A DNA stretch of 18,684 nucleotides, from positions 455,531 to 474,214 of the forward strand of contig MU646433.1 in the NCBI GenBank assembly GCA_026770585.1. The letters run 5' to 3'. Below the pieces are notes generated by a model. That model was not told the DNA's origin, did no database searches, and saw nothing but the letters and a program-made list of their open reading frames with translations. The translations under genes were made by a program, and so were the position numbers. The stretch is from Baffinella frigidus. Its lineage: Eukaryota; Cryptophyceae; Cryptomonadales; Baffinellaceae. This document shows positions 7,965 to 16,400 of this stretch, one piece after another (position 1 is the stretch's first letter; each line of letters starts with the position of its first letter).

Positions 7965-9077
7965 AAACCCTGAACCCTAACCATACACCCCTAACCCTTG
8001 ACCCAACACAAAACCCAGAGAATGTACTGAATCCAAAACCATAAACCCTAAGCCCTAAGCCCTCAACCCCCCAAACCCCAAGCCCCAAAAACTAAAATGG
8101 AATCCTAAACCCTAAACCTTTGACCCTGAACTCCAATTCCCAAACGCTACAACCTGAACCAAAAATCCTGAACCCTGAACCCTACACCCTCAACCCTCTT
8201 CCCTGAACCATGAACCCTGAACCCGGAACCCTAAACTCTCAACCCCAAATCCTAAATCCCAAACCCTAAACACTAAATCCTGAACCCGAAACCCAACACC
8301 CTAAACCTTCAACCAGACTCAACTCCACACCCTGAACCCGCACCCCTAAACTGGTCCTCTCATTCCTACACCCTGAACCCTGACCCGTGAAAGGACCTGA
8401 ACCCTAAACTTTGAACCCTCAACCTTACACCCTCAAGCCCAAACCTCAAACCTCAAACCCTAAACCTTTGAAAACCGTTTACACTAAACCCCAAAACCTA
8501 AACTGAATCTTATACCTTGAACCAAAAATCTAAACTCTAAACCCTATACCCAACCCTGAATTTCAAACCCCATACCCAACTAAATCTTGAACACTAAAAC
8601 TATAATCCCTGAATTCCTAAATACTAGTAATCAGTAATCTTAACCCTTTAAAAGCTTGAACCCCTAAAGCCTCAAGCCTACACCCTCAAATCTAGAACCT
8701 GCACCCTAAATCTTGAATCCTGAACCCTAAAGCCTGAACCCTAAATACTTTTAAAACCTTTGACCTCAAACCTCAGCCCTGAAACCAACACCCCGAACCC
8801 TCAACCTTCAACCCTCAACCCTCAACCCTCAACCCTCTACCCTCAACCCAACCCCCTCAACCATGAACCCTCAACCCTAAATTCACAACCTCATACCCTA
8901 AACTTAAAACCTTCAACCCTGAACCCTCATCCCTCATCCCTCAACCCCCAACCCTAAACCCCAACCCCTCACCCCTGTCGCCTCAATCCCTGAACCCCAA
9001 TCCCTGAACCCCAAACCCTTATCCCTAACCCCCAAATCCTAAACCCTAAACCCTAAACCCTAACCCCTAAATCCTAG
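7965..9077 (+). repeat. 1.1-kb degenerate telomere-like array (CCCTAAA family)
   Basis: Almost the whole stretch is made of 7-8 base variants such as CCCTAAA, CCCTGAA, CCCTCAA and CCCCAAA, with only short perfect runs (for example 9043-9062). It is C-rich on the plus strand and ends in AAATCCTAG, which works as a 3' splice site for the candidate exon at 9078. The short open frames in it (repeating NPQPSTL-type peptides) are by-products of the repeat. No gene is seen in it. Confidence 0.95.
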
Positions 9078-9224
9078 TGCCAACGCCAGCCTCTCAATCT
9101 CGTGGCAGACACAAACTCACATGCCAAGAACAAGACTGTCGACGACGTCGCGTTACAGGGGGGCTCGGTGCTGGTGAAAGGGGACTCGGCAATGGCCTTG
9201 GTGGGTCGGGGAGCTCATCCGTAG
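9078..9224 (+). CDS. orphan terminal exon, possible Sm/LSm-like C-terminus
   Basis: After the acceptor AATCCTAG an open frame reads through 48 codons to TAG at 9222-9224, containing NLVADTNSHAKNKTVDDVAL and then GGSVLVKGDSAMALVG. The pattern NLV(x)D, a charged loop and then VLV(K/R)GD-x-hydrophobic resembles the end of the Sm1 and the Sm2 motif of Sm/LSm RNA-binding proteins. The similarity is faint and the usual Arg of R-G is Lys here. No upstream exon was found; the candidate intron to its left would contain the whole 1.1-kb telomere-like array. Alternatively it is a relic exon or chance frame. Confidence 0.35.
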   Translation, partial: CQRQPLNLVADTNSHAKNKTVDDVALQGGSVLVKGDSAMALVGRGAHP

Positions 9225-9600
9225 ATTTTTCCCATCTCCTCAAAAGTTAAGTGGGCGTGGCCTTCGATGTGCGTGTAATACGAAGCACCAAAGCACCAAA
9301 TGGTCGTATCTGTTTGGTCTTGTCCAAGCTCTTGGAGTTGACCTAAACTCAGAACTTCTGACAGGTCCTTTAGGTCCTTGAGGTATTTCGAGCTCCCGAC
9401 ATAAGCGGACACCGGAACTGGTTTTGTAGAAAGGCCATCAATAAAACTTGGGACTTTAAAACTCCAATTCGAGGGTTCAAAACTTTTGAGTTTCAACCAT
9501 GAAATCTCAACCATAACCCTAAACCCTACCCTAAACCCTAAAATCGCCAACTTTAACAAAAACGTTAGCCTGAAACCAGAAACTCGACAATTGATTCGTG
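9225..9600. other. gene-free stretch with short telomere-like patch
   Basis: This stretch is moderately AT-richer than its surroundings. A short CCCTAAACCCTACCCTAAA patch sits at 9510-9542. A long minus-strand open frame crosses it and continues through modules D and A to 9952, but its sequence is dictated by the repeat modules and lacks any recognisable domain, so it is not called as a gene. Confidence 0.5.
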
Positions 9601-9683
9601 AAACCCGCTGAGAGAGGGCGGGCACGTGGTTCGTGTGGGCCCGAGAATGGTATGTTTCGCTGAACCGCACCATGGGCAAGGTG
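9601..9683 (-). repeat. repeat module D, copy 1
   Basis: The reverse complement begins ACCTTGCCCATGGTGCGG and would translate MVRFSETYHSRAHTNHVPAL. The second copy, on the plus strand at 13333-13415, contains the proposed start of the unknown gene (MARLSETYHARAHANHVPAP). Nucleotide identity is about 85 percent. Confidence 0.85.
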
Positions 9684-9857
9684 TCTGGGGATATTACCCC
9701 ATAGGATGACCAGAGTGACTTTACACAGGTCACGTCCACTACTAGGACATATAGGCCCACGGCACGTGCGGATCCTGTCCTCTCTTCAGTAAACGACTCT
9801 ACTCCCATGGACATCATCGTCTGTGGATCGAGCACCAGCGGTTCCATGCCGCAGAGG
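9684..9857 (-). repeat. repeat module A, copy 2
   Basis: Inverted copy of 7415-7592, nearly identical by eye (one clear difference near the TATGGGGTAATATCCCC end). In module orientation it is followed by D, not B. A more diverged relative of its last ~60 bases (CTGGGGATA..CCCGTGTAGGATGG, then GGAGTGACTT) lies at about 16488-16550 in an intron of the unknown gene. Confidence 0.9.
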
Positions 9858-10475
9858 TTCTGAGCACGCCTCGTTCCTACGGACGGGGCGGGGGGGGACG
9901 CCGACACGCCCGCTGCGCCAACAAGGCGCCAACATGGCTCTTCATCGCCCAAGAACGTCCATCAAGGGGGAGATCTCCTCAACTTCTCCATGCCGGCGGC
10001 GGCACCGCCCCGGCTCTCAGGCTGCGCTGAGACGAGGCACGCCTCGCGTCCGGAGTTCCACCCGACTGACCTGACTCCACCAGCGCAACCGGGGGGGATA
10101 ATGCCAACGTTCTTCCCTTTCACCCGACGGCCCTGCCACCTTGGCGACGTCACCCGGGATCCGCCTGGATCTCACTCATGCCGGCGTCAACGAGTCGGCA
10201 GCCCGTGCCTCACCAGTCCAAGGCACTCGCCGCGGCCGGAGGACCTGACTCCACCGCTGGCAGCCCAAACTGCTGCAGCTCGTCGACGGCGCGCCTCCGC
10301 GCCGACGCCAGCGCTCCACTCCGTGGGCGAGAGACTCCAGCGTCTTCGAACGACTCCAGCTGTCACCAGCGTCTTCGTGCGACCATCAAACGTCCTCGTC
10401 CTCTTCGTACGTGCCGGCGGCTCTCCTCGACCCCGGCACTCAGCGCTGACGCTCAAACGCGGCGTCAGCGCTTCA
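9858..10475. other. GC-rich spacer between modules, no gene called
   Basis: Very C-rich on the plus strand, with internal near-repeats such as CCTGACTCCACC(A/G) (10069 and 10245) and CCAGCGTCTTCG (10337 and 10369). Long frames are open on both strands, as expected at this GC content. None has a recognisable domain and the open frames run into module B. Confidence 0.5.
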
Positions 10476-10745
10476 AGAACCACCGCTTCAACAACCATCT
10501 CCACGGCCAAGTCCAAGAATCTCCACGGCAGATCCTCAAGACCCGACAATTAGGCTCACGCTGAGTTAGTCTAAGGGTACGTCCGACAAGTTCAACAAGT
10601 TCCAACTACAACTCGCGCATTACGCCGCCGTCCGCGCACGTCCCTCGCATCTGCTACACGCGTAGTTTCTGCCAATAGGACAATCCACCCACCCTCGCAG
10701 CCTCGTGAGGGGGAGTCTGGGGATACTACCCCACGTAGGACCATC
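10476..10745 (-). repeat. repeat module B, copy 2
   Basis: Inverted copy of 7593-7910 with a single unit of the 59-bp segment. In module orientation it is preceded, on the 10746+ side, by the reverse of module C instead of module A. Confidence 0.9.
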
Positions 10746-10754
10746 CCCAGAAGG

Positions 10755-11085
10755 TGCCAGCGACGCCACTATCCGCTCCTTCCTTCCTTCTCCTGCAAGA
10801 TCCGCTGTAAAGCGGCTGACGCAAATTCCCAACTTTGTTGTCCTGAGGCGGGCCCGTCGCAGGCCAGCCCAAAGTCAATTTCCCCTTGCGATTCGGGAAA
10901 AGTCACTCCGGGAGTTGACCAAAAACTCTGCCGCAATGCCGGCGCAGGTGAGCCACCGCCCCTCCCCCGAGCCCGTCCCTTGCCCGCCGCACGTTTGCCC
11001 ACACCTCATCTGCGCAGCTCCTCGATGGCGTGCCCTGCAAGACCAGCCGGGCTCGCATTCTAACGAGCGCTCCCTTTGCAAACTG
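10755..11085 (+). repeat. repeat module C, copy 1
   Basis: About 330 bases including GACGCCACTATCCGC, CAAGATCCGCTGTAAAGCGG and CAACTTTGTTGTCCTGAGGC. The reverse complement at 13010-13332 is about 93-95 percent identical by eye up to about 11030 here, then fades. With that copy it brackets the NDUFA1 gene. Confidence 0.9.
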
Positions 11086-11334
11086 GACGGTTGGCAACTC
11101 TGGCTGAGACTGGCAGCAGCGCCCTGCTGCAGGTTTCTGACGCAGTCCCCTTTTCGGGGGAGTCTCTTCCCCAGATCATCTTCATCACAGGGTCATGTTG
11201 GGTGCAATTCTCTTTCTGGGCCCCGAATCAGTGAACCCCCTGAACAATTCTGTTATTCGATGCTGTCCAACTACATGGGTATCTGAGCTAAGAACACGGG
11301 TGCTCCGACATCGGTCGGTGTCCGTTTTCTTAAA
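11086..11334. other. gene-free stretch after module C
   Basis: Nothing coding is seen. The stretch includes the short dispersed repeat matching 6588-6620 (at 11244-11275) and a weak continuation of module C to about 11145 (TGCAGGTTTCTGACGCAGT resembles the reverse complement of sequence near 12955). Confidence 0.45.
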
Positions 11335-11387
11335 TTAGTGCCAGAGGGTTGACTGAACGCAAGATCTAGTCAACCCTCTGGTACTAA
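11335..11387. repeat. 20-bp stem-loop
   Basis: TTAGTGCCAGAGGGTTGACT at 11335-11354 pairs with AGTCAACCCTCTGGTACTAA at 11368-11387. Nineteen positions are Watson-Crick and one is a G-T type mismatch; the loop is 13 bases. AATAAA follows at 11391. A folded RNA, a processed 3' end or a tiny foldback element would all look like this. Confidence 0.85.
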
Positions 11388-11442
11388 ATCAATAAAACAG
11401 GGGGCCCAAATCCGGTCTGTATTCTTAAGTTTTGGTTTCTTA

Positions 11443-11552
11443 TGATAACCCATAAGTGACCAGGCCCCCAAATTTGGGGGCCTGAGGTCCTAGGCAGGTC
11501 CTAGGGCCCTACCGTAGGGCATATGAGCCTACTGGGCACTTAAGGGATAGCC
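11443..11552 (+). mobile_element. MITE-like repeat, copy 1
   Basis: About 105 bases with imperfect terminal inverted repeats: ATAACCCATAAGTGACCAGG at the left, and a right end whose reverse complement is CTATCCCTTAAGTGCCCAGT. The core is GAGGTCCTAGGCAGGTCCTA followed by GGGCCCTACCGTAGGGC, itself rich in palindromes. A 22-bp palindrome (11462-11483, AGGCCCCC..GGGGGCCT) is next to the core. No coding capacity. Confidence 0.7.
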
Positions 11553-11954
11553 CAAATACCCCTGTATCGTTGCATGCACGAAAATGACTTACACACCGCA
11601 GAGCACGGAGCTGGTTCCGAATCTCAACCGTAACGAAGCTCACCACGTGTTCACTCCTCCACAACACAAACCACTCCTACATTCTCAAGGGTCCTCCGCG
11701 CATCGCACGGCCAGCCGCCTTCCTACCTTGCTACACTCACCACGCCAGCCTCGCCTCCTCGCATCGCCGTCCTGCGAGGCCCACCGCGCTCCCCTGCACA
11801 CACGCACCTGCAGCAGTCCCGCCACACGCCTATGCCTTCGCCGCCACCTCTGGCAGGGGGACCTGCTGCACTCCCCGCCGGAAAGAGGGGTAGTCCCACC
11901 ACGCCTGCCGCGGATCAAACATTAGCGTCTTAGTAGCGCTATACCCCACCCTTA
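11553..11954. other. gene-free interval between two inverted MITE-like copies
   Basis: About 400 bases, C-rich on the plus strand, with open frames but no recognisable domain or convincing splice structure. Because the two flanking MITE-like copies are inverted, the interval could move or invert as a unit. Confidence 0.4.
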
Positions 11955-12066
11955 ATTAATTAATTAAGCGGCCAGTAGGATTATACCCCCGACCGTAGGG
12001 CCCTAGGACCTGCCTAGGACCTCTTGGGGGTCAATTTTGACCCACTCGCCACTTCAGGGATAGCAC
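11955..12066 (-). mobile_element. MITE-like repeat, copy 2 (inverted)
   Basis: In reverse complement it reads CTATCCCTGAAGTGGC, then GGGTCAAAATTGACCC, the core GAGGTCCTAGGCAGGTCCTA, GGGCCCTACGGTCGGGG, and CCTACTGGCCGCTTAATTAA. The core is identical to copy 1 over about 30 bases. The GGGTCAAAATTGACCC palindrome corresponds to the GGCCCCCAAATTTGGGGGCC palindrome of copy 1: different sequence, same dyad position. Confidence 0.7.
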
Positions 12067-12252
12067 AGCTGCTTGGGCAGGCAAAAAGAAATCGAAAAGT
12101 GGCGAGATCCAAAGACCCAATCATTCTGCAACGTCGCGAGTGATGGGCTGGAACAAACACCGTCTCGCACCACACGCAATGGCAGAGATAAAAAAACAAC
12201 TGCACGGTTCCCGCGCACAAACGGGGCAACTCGTCGGTGGATTGCAACGCAC

Positions 12253-12878
12253 CACTTTCATGTTGACGTCGTTGTTTCGCCGGAATATTTTGCCATCGCG
12301 CATCGACATGTTGTAGTCCCAGGTGTCCATGCCATGGTACTCCTTGAACTGCACTGGCCCGTCGTTGGGCTGCCCAGGCAAGGAACCAGAGCGGACACGT
12401 CAGCCGCATCAACGCCGAACGAGGACAGAGGCGTGACCCTCGGGAGACCACAGCGCCGTGCTCCTCCCGGCTGGGTGACCTTCAATTGCAAGCTTCTCTG
12501 CCGGTCGCATGCCGGCTGCCGCGAACCTCAGCGGCTGGCCGTTCTCACGAGCTGCAATGAAACGCCTCTAGGCACACTTCTGGCTGCAATGCTCAGGGAA
12601 GGGCCGGAGAAGGCAGCCGGACAGACTTTCAAGGAGGGTGACGAGCGGGGGACACACCTTGTCAGTCTTGAAGATCCAGTGCACGCCCATCTGGAGCCCC
12701 CCAGCGGCCGCGATCCCCCCTGTGATCAAGATCATCGGGGGAAGAGACTGCCACAGACCAGGGCACTGCGTAAGAAACATGCAGCAGAGCGCCGCTGGCG
12801 CGCAGAGCCAGCCAGGTGTGAGACCGCCTGAGTGCAAGTGGTGCGCTTCGATCCTTCTGAATTCGAAACCGGCACCAT
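12253..12878 (-). CDS. NDUFA1: NDUFA1 (MWFE) subunit of mitochondrial complex I
   Basis: Small single-pass membrane-arm subunit of NADH:ubiquinone oxidoreductase, inner mitochondrial membrane. Exon 2 (12765-12658, acceptor TACGCAG, donor GTGTGT) encodes PGLWQSLPPMILITGGIAAA: the W/LP start and the one transmembrane helix typical of the family. Exon 3 (12369-12253 or 12256, acceptor GGGCAG) encodes the hydrophilic tail with YHGMDTWDYNMSMRDGK, matching the family's conserved D-x-W-D-x-x-M-x-x-R-D block. The reading frame in front of exon 2 suggests that exon 1 is 5' UTR plus a bare ATG (12878-12876), directly followed by GT, giving MCPGLWQSLPP. Residues to the end of exon 3 total 76, so the C-terminus should be close, but the final exon was not resolved; reading through gives an implausible Cys-rich tail to a stop at 12121. 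The gene is bracketed by the inverted copies of module C. Confidence 0.85.
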
Positions 12879-12890
12879 GGGCTGATATAG

Positions 12891-12917
12891 ATGTGTGTGT
12901 TTGTGTGTGTGTGTGAT
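12891..12917. repeat. GT dinucleotide microsatellite
   Basis: A TGTGTGTGTTTGTGTGTGTG run just upstream of the proposed NDUFA1 start, so in its 5' flank or 5' UTR (CA repeats on the coding strand). Confidence 0.9.
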
Positions 12918-13009
12918 CGTCGTGCGTGCGACGATAGTTGGGCAGCGACAGAACTGTCAGAAACCTGGCAGCTGGGCGCCGCTGGGGGCTGGGCCAGGGT
13001 AGTTTGTAA

Positions 13010-13332
13010 AGGAAGCGCTCGTGAGAATGCGAGCCTGGCTAGACTTGCAGTGGCAGTCACACGCCATCAAGGAGCTGCGCAGATGAGGTGTGGGCAAACG
13101 TGCGGCGGGCAAGGGACGGGCTCGGGGGAGGGGCGGCGGCTCACCTGCGCCGGCATTGCGGCAGAGTTTTTGGTCAACTCCCGGAGTGACTTTTCCCGAA
13201 TTGCAAGGGAAATTGACTTTCGGCTGGCCTGCGACGGGCCCGCCTCAGGACAACAAAGTTGGGAATTTGCGTCAGCCGCTTTACAGCGGATCTTGCAGGA
13301 GGGAGGAAGGCGCGGATAGTGGCGTCTCTGGC
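13010..13332 (-). repeat. repeat module C, copy 2, in the divergent gap
   Basis: Inverted copy of 10755-11085. It fills the space between the NDUFA1 start (minus) and the proposed start of the unknown plus-strand gene, so it probably overlaps the promoter of one or both. In module orientation it is followed by D at 13333. Confidence 0.9.
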
Positions 13333-13415
13333 GCCTTGCCCATGGCGCGGCTCAGCGAAACATACCACGCTCGGGCCCACGCGAACCATGTACCCGCGCC
13401 CTCACAGCGGAGAAG
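13333..13415 (+). repeat. repeat module D, copy 2
   Basis: Plus-strand counterpart of 9601-9683, starting at the CTTGCCCATGGCGCGG segment that supplies the proposed ATG of the unknown gene. After about 13415 the two copies diverge completely. Confidence 0.85.
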
Positions 13416-16400
13416 CGATTTCGTGCACCGACCCTCCTGCAGGCGGTGCAAGGCGCCGCACGGCGCGCACATTTTTCGGGGCTGGTGCCTGGCCTTCGCC
13501 GGGCTGGTCCTCTCGTCCTCTGCTGGCACAACGCGGCAGCAATCGAAAATTTGCCTGCCATCACTCGGTGTAGCGCAGCCAGCGCACCGAGTGCAGACAG
13601 AGACACCCGGCCTTGTCTTCTCCGTCGGCGTGCCCGCAGGTGCCGTTTTCGACCGCGGGTTTCCTAGCCTGCGTCTGCGTGGGGGATCTGAACACGACAC
13701 GCCCTCCAAGAATCGCCGCACAAAGCTCGTGAAGAAGCGCAAGGACAAGTCCAGCATGACAGACCTCGAGATTGATCAGCAGAAAGCAGTGATCGATCCT
13801 GTCGCCTCTCCGTTTTTCCCGGGCGACGACGAGGATTACCGCATCCACCAAGCGTATGCCGAGAATCGCCCCCGCAACCCGCCCATCAGCCTCGACCGGC
13901 GCCCGCTCCGCGTTTGTTACGACTCGGATGAGGAGAGCGACCCCGACGAGAAGAAGGTCGCCCACCTCATTCTTGAGACGCCCGTGCCTGGTGAGCGCCT
14001 GGCAGCAGGCGGATGCGAACCCTGGACAGGGCCTCTCCCGGGATGGTAACTGCTCCGGGCAACCACACTTCCTGCACCCCCTTTGCTCAGTCGAAAGTGG
14101 TAGGTTACGGGGGGGGTGAGTGTGCGTGTGCTGGTTCTGCACAGGGCTGGCGGGGTGGTCTTGGTGCAACCCTACACCCTGAACCGCAAACGCTAATGCT
14201 TGGGCTCGGGGCGGCAGTGTCGGCCAGACTACGCGAAGGCGGCGTTGCCAGACGCGCTGGTCCCCGCACTCCAGTTCGCGTCCAGGTTCCCCTCTCCGTG
14301 TCCATGCGCGCGTGGCCGTTAGATTCGCTGTGTACAGGGGTACCTCGCTCACAAGAAACGGTTCTGATAAGAACGAAGCGCCAGGTGGCCTTCCGTGCGC
14401 ATGCGTGCGTGAAATTTTACCTCTGCTTGAGTTTTTTTTCTGGCCCGTCCTACAGGCTTTCCATTCGCACAATTGAACTGGATTTCTGCGCTTACATACT
14501 TCTCAGGACGAGCCACAATAAAATGGAGGCAGAGCTAGACCTTGCTCAGAGCGATGGCTTGCACATAGGCATGTTGGCATGTCCGTCGTGCGCTGTACAC
14601 GCCGCTCGCCACCACCACCCCTGAGACGGAGACGACGTTGGTAGACGACTGCGCAGGGTAGCCGTGTAATCGCCCTGGGCTCTGGATGCTGAGGACACGG
14701 CTAGTCGCCCTGCCAGGGCTCGGGCCGCTCAGAGATGGGAGATGCAAGGCGCTCTCGGGAAGATTGGGAAGCTTCCCGCGAGAAAGCAGGGGTGCCGACC
14801 AACGACGCTGCATACGGTAGAGTGATACGGAATCGCTCGCTGAATACGGCAGAGAGACACTGTAGAGCGATACTCAATAAGGCAGCGTGATAGTGTAGAG
14901 TGATACTGAATGTCTCCTGTTGGCAGCAACGGCCTGCGCCTGCTGCGGAACAACCATGCGCCCTTCCCCACCGATCCACTCATGGCCCCGCCGTACAATG
15001 TACTCTACGCCTGCCCCGAAACACGAACCCCTCAACCCTTCAGCCCCTCATCCCTCATCCCCGCACCCTTTAGCCCCTCGCTACAGGACGCCTAGCTCTG
15101 CCTCACTCGGGTTGACTGACCATTCTCAAGTCGACATGCTGGGTATGCGGAGCAAATCCGATAACTTTGGAGCGGGGCAGCGCCCGGGCTCACCAAATTG
15201 GTGAGCTTAAATCGACAGAGACAGGGCTAGGACTGAGGTGAGCGTCTGCGCACGGCACGCCACTCCCTGTTCCCAGCTTGCCGCGGTTGTGTTGACTGAT
15301 CGATACACGATGCTGTCCCCCCCTGAGCTCTTCCCCGTAGAGTACCCCCCTGCGCTCCTCCCCCCAGCCCCTGGCTCCAGCGCGAGACTGGGCCCACCCT
15401 GCCGACCGCCGACAGCCAACCCCCCCTGCGGCTGACGCAGGGGAGGGCGTCATGCGCGAGTGTCCATGCGGCCATCTAGCATCAAACCGCCGTTCACCCG
15501 TATCTACTCCCGTGGATACACCAGCCAGTGGTTCGTAAGGCTGGAATCTATGTTGTGACAAAATACAGAATTCTTAATTCAAAGTTGCACTAAAACGTTT
15601 TACGGCCACTTTGAGCTCGAATTGTGTTGAACGTAATGAAATGTTGCGATTTCAATTCAATTGTGTTCATCAGCAAGATTTTGTAATTCAAGCTCGAACT
15701 CGCAACGTTTCGACATGATTCCCGTCTGGAAACTGTTTTATGGCTGAAGCGATGTGGTTTGCATGAAAATCTGCTCGGATTCGAAATAAATCAAAGTCAA
15801 TAAAGTGACTTTGAATTGTGTATTTTGCGAATTCTGTCGAAACATAGACTTCGCCCTAACACCCGAAAAGAAATGTCAAATCGAGGAAGTGTGTGCTCGT
15901 GTGCGCCCAGCAACCCAACCCCGGCAGTCACTTCCAACCAACCTCCGGCGTCCAAGTCCTAGCAACCCCCCTCCTCTGCTGCCAGGAATCCACCGTGGGC
16001 ATGGTGGGTGTCACGCGAATAAGCGTGAACGACCTAATCCCGGCGCCCGACTAACTCCCACATTGCCTAGGGTGCTACGGTATTCACCACGGTAGAGTGA
16101 TACGGAATCAGGCCGACGCCGGAATGAGGGTGTCCACCCTTAGCTGTGTGGTGTCCACCCTCCGGGGTGGTTGCGGGCTGCTAGAGCCTCACGTCTCATC
16201 CCAGCTCTTCTCCTAGCCTGATCAGACCTCGCCCCCCCCCCGTGTCTCGCAGGCGGAGGAGGGGGCGATGGGGCTGCGCGGAGATGAGTGGCTGGACGAC
16301 ATTCCGCAAGTGGGCTTCGAACTCCCGATCCCCGTGGAGGCGCCACTCCTCGGCTGGCGGCGATTGGCGGCTGGTACACTCTCCCTTTGCCTCCATGACG

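Noticed and set aside
8760-8957. Repetitive Pro/Asn/Ser/Leu-rich peptide frames in the telomere-like arrays (also 16886-17169)
   Set aside because: Heptamer units give periodic peptides in any frame; this is not coding evidence.
9215-9952. Minus-strand open frame of 245 codons as a gene
   Set aside because: It is built from modules D and A plus spacer, the module copies are near-identical at DNA level including silent sites, and no domain is visible.
9990-10553. Long overlapping open frames on both strands
   Set aside because: High GC makes long frames likely by chance; no domain, and part of the span is module B.
11584-11925. Plus-strand 113-codon frame as a transposon-encoded protein between inverted MITE-like copies
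   Set aside because: No recognisable motif; composition follows local C-rich bias.
13655-13690. Ubiquitin or ubiquitin-fusion gene suggested by LRLRGG
   Set aside because: The 70 residues before the motif show no ubiquitin-like sequence.
14456-14538. Exon after the good polypyrimidine acceptor TCCTACAG, ending in TAG
   Set aside because: Phase-compatible with the donor at 13990 and followed closely by AATAAA, but the chain 14228-14285 onward is consistent over five junctions. It could still be an alternative 3' end.
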